Assembly (NCBI GenBank): GCA_019044685.2 | Contig: JAGTXX020000006.1 | Span: 2,313,501-2,377,500, forward strand | DNA length: 64,000 bases | Direction of reading: 5' to 3' | Origin: Nannochloris sp. 'desiccata' | Lineage: Eukaryota; Chlorophyta; Trebouxiophyceae; Chlorellales; Chlorellaceae | Part shown: positions 57,281-64,000 of the stretch, in pieces | Layout: the number at the start of each line of letters is the position of its first letter | How positions within the stretch are numbered: the first letter of the stretch is position 1 | The notes under the pieces: generated by a model | What the model was told of the DNA's origin: nothing | Database searches by the model: none | Seen by the model: only the letters and a program-made list of their open reading frames with translations | Position numbers and translations under genes: made by a program

Positions 57281-60135
57281 ATGAATGGATATCAAGAGTA
57301 TAGGTACGATTATATGCAAGCCCACAGAAATGGGTTTTACAAGAAACCATTTTCGAGATAAACTGCAAATTCGAATGCTCTGATAATGTTCTTATCAAAT
57401 TGTGCTCCATTTGCAGCGAGGAGGAGGAAGTGTTTCTTTCGGAACCTGCTTCCGGAGAAGAAGAGGATGAGGCTACTGATGGAGTAAGATACAGCATAAT
57501 ATGTGCACTTTTGATGTTATCTCTCACATGCCAATAATTCATCACCTCGTTATTTAATAATAATTTAATTCAACTTTTCATTTTCTGCGTGCAGGATTAC
57601 GAATATCAAGTAGGTGGAGATGAAGGCAGTGAGACAGAGTATGAAAATGCTCGGGATGCAAATAGCAGCGGTGTCTCTACGCCCCAGTATCCTGGAGGTG
57701 CTGGTGGTGCTTCCCCTGAAGCCCCACCTTCATTCTTGCAGCAAGCTGCTGCTGCTGCTGCTGCTAGTGCTGCTACAGGAGATGGTGCAGGAGACGGTTC
57801 AAGGCATCAAACAGGTGACGGTGCTGCTCCTCGTGGCCTGCCTAATCTTCCTGCCCGCCCCCGTGGTCCTACCCTTCCTCCTCGCCCAGGCACAAAGTCT
57901 GCTGGTGGTGGAGCTGGTGGATCATCTTCCGAGCCAACTGGAGAGCGTGATGCACCTGGTACAGGCGCAAGCACTGCCGGGGCTGCCGCTCCTCAGTTGC
58001 CCCCTCGTCCTGTTGTTGCTAGCCAAGTTGCCGCTGCTGCGCCTGCTGCAGCAGCACCTGCCACCCCTGTGGAAGAGTCTGAAAAGGTTAAGAAAGTCCG
58101 TCGTCAAGTTCAAGCATTCCGTACCAATATCTTCCGTGCTGCATTACGCTTGCGGTACCCCACCCGCTCTGCCATGCTGCAGCAGCTCATGTACCGTTTG
58201 AACATGGCTGAACGTATCCACTTGCAATCCGCTCCTGGAGCTGGTCCTCAAGACCCCGAAGGTCAAGCACAAATGGATGCTGAAAGGGCAGAAGTTCTTC
58301 ATGAGCCTATGGACTTTTCTTGCAGTGTTCTCGTCCTTGGCTTGTCTGGCGTCGGAAAGACAACTACCCTCTACAATTTACTTGGAATGGAGCCTTTGTC
58401 TGGCTACCATCCTACCGACAGTGTTCAAGTCCTTCGTGGTGAAGTTTCAGGCATTCCTGTGACCTTTATCGACACCCCTGGTCTTCAAGCTGGCCCAGGT
58501 GCGATGGCGGCAAATTTGAAAAAACTTCACTCTTGTAAACGCGCTTGGAATAAATACAAACCTCATGCTGTATTGTATTTGGATCGTATGGACCATGGAC
58601 GTCGTGATCAAGCTGACCTCCCTGTCATGCGTGCTGTGACTGACATCCTTGGACCTGACGCTTGGTTTTCTACCGTTTTGACATTAACTCATGCTGGCGC
58701 TCCTCCTCCTGATGGCCCTAACGGCCAGCCTTTGGCGAATGATGTCTACTATCAACAACGCGGTGGACAAGTTCAGCATGTTGCTCGTCAGGTCACTCAA
58801 GATCAAAGATTAATGAATCCTGTGGCCTTGGTTGAGAATAGTCCTAATTGTCCCAAATCTGAAGATGGCGAGCCTGTTTTACCAAATGGAACCCCGTGGC
58901 GTCGTCAATTATTGATGTTATGCTTCACTACCAAGGTTTTGAATGAAGCGAATGCTGTTTTGAAGCCTGGTGCTGCTGGCGGGAAACAGGCTGGCGGCGG
59001 TGCAGGTGCAGGAGGCATGATGAACCCTTATATGGGCATGAAGATTCCTCCTATGGGGTGGTTATTATCCCGTTTGGTTGATTTCCGTGGTCCTCGTAAA
59101 TCCCCCGAAGATGAACGTGAAATCAAACACGATGACGAGATCAACAATATGCCACCTGCAGAAAAGGCCGCCGCTCTCCGCCGCAAACGCATGTATCTTA
59201 AACAAAAGGCTGAAGAGTCACGTCAACCTGAAGCTACTGTCCCTATCCCTGCTCCTGAACCTCAAATGGGTCCTTCTTTTGATTCTGATATCTCTTCTCA
59301 TCATTTTAGAGTGATGGAAGACCCTGCTGGAATTTTGGTCCGTCCTATAGTTTCCGATGCCGGGGTCGATCACGAAGACGGGGTCGATTCGGTTCATATT
59401 GAAAAGCAGCTTGTATTGAGACCCAAGGGGCAATATCTCGGCGGTGTACCGTTTTTGGGTTACTGCCAAGTAACTAAAGATAAACAACAATTTGCCTTCC
59501 AGTCGCAAATTGAAGGATCTCACCATACAACCTCCAAATGGGCATCCACAGCTGAAATCAATGCGCAAACGATTGGTAGCGATGTATTGTATACTTCCAG
59601 AATGGAGTCTCGTTTAAAAACTGGACGTAGAAATAAAATTACCGCTGGTTTGATTGCCTCCAAGCTAGGTGAAGATTTCAGTCACCCGTTCCATGCAGGG
59701 GCTCTTGCCTACGGAGCCAAACTTGACGAGCGTATTAAAATCACACCCAACGCAAAATTACGCGGTTCAGTAGGTAGAGTCTACACCAAAGCTGGTGCTG
59801 CTATTGACCACGGAACAGCTGCCTCTGCAGATCTGAAACTCCGCCCCGGTGGGGACCCTACTACCCGATTCCTGCTTGGTACTTCGGGTGTTTGGCAAAA
59901 GAGGGACACCACAATCGCAGGGAACATAGCTACCGAGTTTAGGTTACCGAAATCGACTGGGAGAGGCGGGAAAAGTGATACTATTATGAGTGCTAACGCC
60001 TCTTATAATAATAAAGGCAATGGCCAAATTGCGTGCAGAGTGAATTCACACGATTACCCTCAATTGGCATTGTCCATGGCTGTACCTGTGTTGAAAGCCG
60101 TGTGGGATAGATTGACTGCAAAGGAAGATTTCTAA
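57281..60135 (+). CDS. TOC159-like: Toc159-like plastid outer-envelope import GTPase
   Basis: Three exons: 57281-57303 (a 23-base first exon coding MNGYQEY), 57417-57483 and 57595-60135, with introns of 113 and 111 bp; 876 residues. The small exons restore frame exactly and give an acidic start (SEEEEVFLSEP, SGEEEDEATDG), matching the acidic A-domain of Toc159 receptors. A Pro/Ala/Gly-rich low-complexity stretch covers about residues 45-200. The GTPase domain has the P-loop GLSGVGKTTT near 279, DTPGL near 321 and THAG further on. The C-terminal M-domain from about 560 (RPKGQYLGGVPFLGYCQ onward) anchors the receptor in the outer envelope. It recognises transit peptides in the TOC complex with Toc34 and Toc75. 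The start exon is inferred from splice logic and the acidic translation; the last exon is certain. Confidence 0.9.
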
Positions 60136-60366
60136 ATCTTTAAAGAAATCTCTTTTACTTGTTGTTGCCGATTAACAAGTTCCATGCAGTATTTAGTTGT
60201 TTTTTTCTCTTGATGATAAAAAATTATAAAATTTTTTCACGGCAGGTGTAGTTTTACTTGTTGCATATCTGTTCACTGATTCTTAAAAACAGTTCTCTCT
60301 CATTTTTCACGTATACAATTTTAAAAGTTTCTTTCACAGTCTAGCAAGTCATCAAAGAATAGCTCT

Positions 60367-60371
60367 TGTAA
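60367..60371 (+). terminator. Candidate poly(A) signal TGTAA of the Toc159-like gene
   Basis: About 232 bp after the stop codon on the coding strand. Confidence 0.33.
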
Positions 60372-60768
60372 ACCCTGAAAAGTTTGAGTGGTGGTAATTA
60401 TGTTTTACAAAAAACACCTCTTTTTGGATGCGTCTCTTTTTTTTTTTTTTTAAGAGCCAAATAGTATATCATCAACGCCGGGAAGGCTCGTCATCATTAT
60501 TTATAAAAGAGAGAATAAGGAGAAGAAATTGCGCTGATTCTTTCTAAAACATGTGGGTCGGTGTGGTCTGTTGCCCGAGGAAAAAGAGAAAAACAAAAAA
60601 AAAACAAGTATCGTCAATTCGATATCAAGGAAAAGAGAAAGCACAGCGCGTTCTTGTACGCTGCAGAAATGATGGTGACTGACTCAAGCTAAGCAATGAA
60701 AAGGAAAAAATCAGCGAAAATGAATGAAAGAATGATTTGAACAGTGTAGAACGCGGGGCAAAAGTACA

Positions 60769-60790
60769 GAAAGAAAGAAAGAAAGAAAAA
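60769..60790 (+). repeat. GAAA microsatellite
   Basis: Four to five consecutive GAAA units followed by A-rich sequence, in non-coding DNA. Confidence 0.7.
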
Positions 60791-61025
60791 GTACTCTCTG
60801 CTTCTCGACGTCAAGGGGGGCATGTGAATTGAATCAAGGAAAATAGAGAGAAAAATCCAAGTAAGAATAGTATTGCATTTTTAATTCAAAAATATCAAAA
60901 AAGAATCAATTTCATCTCTCTCTTTAAGAAATCAAAGGGAAGGAGGGGGCGAGGAAGAAAGATCCAGACCGAAATACAATTTTTTTTTTTTGTATTAATA
61001 TACAACAGCAGTTAGTTCCTCGTTT

Positions 61026-62371
61026 TTAACTAGAAGAAGGTTCCCCTGCTCTCCAAACTGTCCTTGCCCTTACCAACTCAGTGCATTTATTATTCTCCTT
61101 CGCATATCTCTGCAAACTATGCGCAAATGTCAAGGCACTTGGTCCCGCTCCGTTGCTAGCCAACTCTTCTGGAGTCGAGACAGCCTGTCCATGGGCCTCT
61201 ATCACGTCGCCACACAAGCATTCCGCTTTAAAGTCTACCTCCATTTGATATAAATGGCAATTTTGGTATACTTCTTCGGGCACTGTTTCAATGCCCCATG
61301 CAAAGTAAATTGCATTGTTGATGTGGCCGTTCATATCCACGTCACCTCTCCTAGCTACGAATCTCTGCTGACCCCCTTCTAAAGTGTTTTCTACGCCAAT
61401 TTTTGTACTATGTTCTGCACCGTTACTAGTAATCGATGTAGGAGTGTTCTTGCTAGCAGATAGGTCCAGTTCTGGGATTTTTAAGCGGGTGAAATTAGAA
61501 GGGATGGCGTTTGCCGGGGGATCCATTTGATACCAGCCGCACCTCTGTCTCATCGACTCGGGCATTTTACTTAATCTTCTGGTGTTGATGTTGATCATAA
61601 CCCATGTAGAGGTAGCACGTCCTAAATGCCGACCTGAAATTCTATCTGTGATGACCCAATCACGCTGTGCACCTATTTTTCCAGCTTCTTGGAACCAGGT
61701 CTCTATTTGCACCATGTCTCCCCATCGTGGGTAATGGTCCATCTGAACTTGCATTCTGGTCATAACGAAGATAAGACCAAGTTCTGCAAGTTCAGGATCT
61801 GCAGCGAAACCTTCGATACTACGGCCCCACATAGCGACGGCGTGGTTGCTGGCTACTTCTTGGAGCAAGTTGGCAATTGTGACGATGGAGGCATGTTGGT
61901 CAGGGCCAACCTCGTAACCGCGGATTCTGTAGGGAAAATAGAGGTACAGATAAGTAACGATATGTGTTCTGAAGGTATTCAAGTGTTTCTGGCAGGTTGT
62001 AGGGTTGAGAATACTAAAAAAGCAGGTCAAGTGATCAAGCTGGCATCTGGGGCGCCAGAATGGTGTCATAAATAAATAGCTTACCTATGTTCTTCACGGA
62101 AGACGCGTTTATCTTTGATGAGCATGCTTGGCTCTGGTGGGGTCCAGACTTCCTTGTAGCAAGGTGGTCTCGCTGTAGAAGGAGCCTTTGAAGTTTCCGC
62201 AGAATTGGCAGTGCTGGTCGATGCACAAATAAAGTTGCTTAAGGAGGCTCTATCGCGGAGAAAAGGGATATTGCAGCGCACTAATCGAGCTTCTACATCG
62301 TTTAGGGTATTATTGCGGCCAAGACATGGGCTCTTGATTGCCCAATGTGTGCCCAAAATAGTTTGGGCCAT
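61026..62371 (-). CDS. FAT: Plastid acyl-ACP thioesterase (FatA/FatB family)
   Basis: Two exons, 62371-62085 and 61926-61026, with a 158-bp intron; 395 residues. The start MAQTILGTHW is the first Met of a basic, Ser/Thr-rich transit peptide (about 60-70 residues). The double hot-dog domain begins around KRVFREEHRIRGYEVGPDQ, a characteristic plant FAT segment. The catalytic part has DMNGHINNAIYFAW (Asn and His near residue 291), and a Cys in FKAEC about 40 residues later. The enzyme hydrolyses acyl-ACP in the plastid stroma and ends fatty acid synthesis. Length matches green algal FATs. It could in principle supply free fatty acids used as PKS starters, but nothing here links the two beyond proximity. 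Confidence 0.92.
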
Positions 62372-63035
62372 GTTCAAATCTTCCAATAAACAACAAATAA
62401 CAATCCAAGATGCAATATGCAAGCGCACAAATGGGAATATTGATTTATTTCGAAAATGAATGATTGTCTAGACGGCAGCTTCGTGATATATCATTCTGGC
62501 CAGTGTTGAGTCGGTGCGATGCAGTTGAAAAACTGCTGAACATTTCAAGCAAAGCAGGCAAAGAAAGCAATTTGCCTTTCTGAATACCTTTCAGAAGGAT
62601 GTCATTCCGTATTATGTGGTCTTTATGACATGCTACCTTCAAGTATTTAGAACGAAGCTATCAAATTCTGGCGGAACTTCTGAAATTTGCCTATAACTAA
62701 TATTAAAGCGGCGCCTTTACCAGATACTGATAGCGCCTCTGTACAAGTTGGTTGACTGATCTAAGCCCAAATAAATATCTACACGATGCAAACGTATCCT
62801 TGCATCTAGCTGGCACTATTCCCAAATGAAAGTACATTTAAAACGCCGAAGAACATCATTTATGAAAAATATTTTCAAGGCATTAAGTCGGGTTCGTTCA
62901 GCAGGCAAAATTTTGAAAGCAGCTCGCTCTTAATCAAGCCAATAAATTTACAAATAGAAAACGTATAAACCGGATAAATAAACTAGTACAACTTCCAAGA
63001 AAGACACTCTTCTTTACCGCCCCATGGACTTCTAC
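62372..63035. other. Intergenic region between DUF1825-like and FAT genes
   Basis: 664 bp, AT-rich. As both flanking genes are on the minus strand it should hold the FAT promoter and the 3' UTR of the gene behind it, with a minus-strand TGTAA at 62948-62952. No coding frame supported. Confidence 0.6.
62948..62952 (-). terminator. Candidate poly(A) signal TGTAA of the DUF1825-like gene
   Basis: Reads TGTAA on the minus strand 84 bp after the stop codon. Confidence 0.4.
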
Positions 63036-63770
63036 TTACTCCATTTCTAACACTTTTTTCAGAGTCTTGTACAAATCTTCGTCGTCTTTATAATTTTCAA
63101 TAGCAAAGGGTCCATTCTGCATAACATCATCAATAGCGACTAACGCCCTGGGATTACTACTTAACGTCATCATAATAGAAGGATCTTTCATTATATTTTC
63201 CATACTAATGTTCTTTTGGACGGTGGACATGCGTTCAAAAGGCATGGCCTTGGCCAATTGCTGACGGAAACCGGCAAGTTGATTCAAATCGACAATTTTT
63301 TCCTCTTGTTCTAATAGTCTGCGGAAATCACTAATCTGCCTCTTCATACCTTCTTGCATGGATGCCATATTTGTAGATAAGAACAAGAGCTGCTTTGACA
63401 CTTGATTCAAATTCTGCTTCACCAGAGGGTCATCAGACAAGTTCATTCGTGTGTTGAAAACTGCGAGCCTCTCAGAAACAGATTCCATTTGCTCTATAAA
63501 TATCCTTTTGCCTTCAACATCGAACATGGGATATTTTCCCATTAATCCAGAAAGGCTCGCAAAGTCTTTCAAGATTGCTATAGATTCCTTTTGCACAATG
63601 TCTGACTCGTAGAAGCTACCCTCACGACCTTCGCCGCTGCTGCTCATAGCTAAAACATGCCGGCGAGCGGTTGGATGGAAATTCCTACGAAGGGGTATAT
63701 AAACGCACTGCAGGCGTAATTTGTGTATCAATAACTTGCCTTGAAGCAAGACAACTGCTGAACTGTGCAT
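63036..63770 (-). CDS. DUF1825 family protein, plastid-targeted
   Basis: Intronless, 244 residues from the ATG at 63770 (MHSSAVVLLQG); the open frame extends further up only with a GTG. Residues 1-55 are basic, hydrophobic and nearly free of acidic residues, ending ARRHVLAM, a plausible transit-peptide cleavage region. The mature part starts SFYESDIVQKESIAILKDF and contains MNLSDDPLVKQNLNQV, the pattern I associate with cyanobacterial and plastid DUF1825 proteins (FFxSxIVQxE, RLSLSDDPEA). The usual cyanobacterial protein is about half as long; here there is an additional C-terminal part with a helical segment and an acidic end (YKDDEDLYKTLKKVLEME). No function is established. Confidence 0.72.
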   Translation of the reverse strand: MHSSAVVLLQGKLLIHKLRLQCVYIPLRRNFHPTARRHVLAMSSSGEGREGSFYESDIVQKESIAILKDFASLSGLMGKYPMFDVEGKRIFIEQMESVSERLAVFNTRMNLSDDPLVKQNLNQVSKQLLFLSTNMASMQEGMKRQISDFRRLLEQEEKIVDLNQLAGFRQQLAKAMPFERMSTVQKNISMENIMKDPSIMMTLSSNPRALVAIDDVMQNGPFAIENYKDDEDLYKTLKKVLEME

Positions 63771-64000
63771 ACCAAGAATTGATCGAGAAAATTCCACAAA
63801 GTGATCTTCAATCAGCACAAGGTCAAATAATGGCCATCCAGCGCTGCTCGATTGGTGTAATAGGGTGCTTCAAATGGATTAGCAAAGAAAATCAGCGTCC
63901 CGAAATTTTATATAGAATCTGAGGCTTTGTGTTTCCCCAACCCAGCGCTCTGAGAGTCTGTCTTCTTTTGCCTTCAATTGGGTCTACATTTAACAAGGAG
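63771..64000. other. Upstream region of the DUF1825-like gene to window end
   Basis: 230 bp without a supported gene. It includes a TATA-like element on the minus strand. Confidence 0.5.
63906..63914 (-). promoter_or_regulatory. TATA-like element upstream of the DUF1825-like gene
   Basis: Reads TATATAAAA on the minus strand, about 136 bp before the start codon. Position fits a promoter with a 5' UTR of roughly 100 bases, unproven. Confidence 0.35.

Larger units (their letters stand above)
60136..61025. other. Long low-complexity intergenic region between convergent genes
   Basis: 890 bp without a recognisable gene. It holds a T-run near 60430-60450, A-runs near 60590-60604, a GAAA microsatellite near 60770-60790 and a second T-run near 60980-60990. 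It probably contains two 3' UTRs. Confidence 0.6.

Noticed and set aside
57301..57420. In-frame upward extension of Toc159-like exon 2 without splicing
   Set aside because: The frame reaches a stop at 57301-57303 with no Met between, whereas splicing from 57303 to 57417 gives a clean acidic start.
60136..61025. Possible small RNA or transposon remnant in the low-complexity region
   Set aside because: I saw only homopolymer runs and a GAAA microsatellite, without terminal repeats, a coding remnant or a stable hairpin I could justify.
61689..62075. Plus-strand open frame of 128 codons over the FAT gene
   Set aside because: It lies antisense to conserved FAT sequence and its intron, with no recognisable domain.
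1..64000. tRNA or rRNA genes, CRISPR arrays, viral or bacterial insertions
   Set aside because: No cloverleaf-like, rRNA-like, regularly spaced or integrase/transposase sequence was recognised by eye. A tRNAscan or profile search would be needed for a firm negative.

Overview
The window is nuclear DNA of a green alga (Chlorophyta). Evidence: short AT-rich GT-AG introns (83-172 bp), a nuclear photosystem II gene of PsbR type, a Toc159-type plastid import GTPase, a plant-type FatA/FatB acyl-ACP thioesterase, a plastid DUF1825 protein, and TGTAA motifs 40-240 bp after several stop codons. Genes are densely packed and base composition is moderate. I cannot name the species.

Positions 1-48559 (+) hold the 3' part of one enormous gene. 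Fourteen exons, joined across 13 introns, give one uninterrupted frame of 15,678 residues plus stop, and the start lies left of the window. It encodes a modular type I polyketide synthase with ten modules here (M1 to M10; M1 lacks the front of its KS). No module contains an acyltransferase, so the line is AT-less and malonyl units must come in trans. M1, M3, M4, M6, M7 and M8 have KS-DH-ER-KR-ACP; M2 is KS-DH-KR with three ACP-like domains (the last one dead); M5 is KS-degenerate DH-KR-ACP; M9 and M10 are KS-degenerate DH-ACP with no reductive domain. The protein ends in three consecutive thioesterase-like domains, the middle one without a nucleophile. Read colinearly, a largely saturated chain would receive two unreduced extensions before release. 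That predicts a 3,5-diketoacyl thioester, or after lactonisation an alkyl alpha-pyrone, the chemotype land plants use as a sporopollenin precursor. This product and role are inference.

Modules have exchanged sequence recently. An ungapped 1,379-bp ER-KR tract is about 98% identical between M1 and M4, and a 417-bp patch inside the M4 copy instead matches M3 at about 99%.

Positions 48560-64000 carry eight ordinary genes: psbR-like (-), a rhomboid-fold protein that appears catalytically dead (-), a plastid-type SAM methyltransferase (+), an MRS2/CorA-type magnesium channel with an added EF-hand and His-rich insert (+), a secreted periplasmic-binding-like protein (-), a Toc159-like GTPase (+), a FAT thioesterase (-) and a DUF1825 protein (-). 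Apart from lipid themes shared by the PKS and FAT, these look like unrelated housekeeping neighbours. No tRNA, rRNA, transposon, CRISPR array or viral element was recognised.
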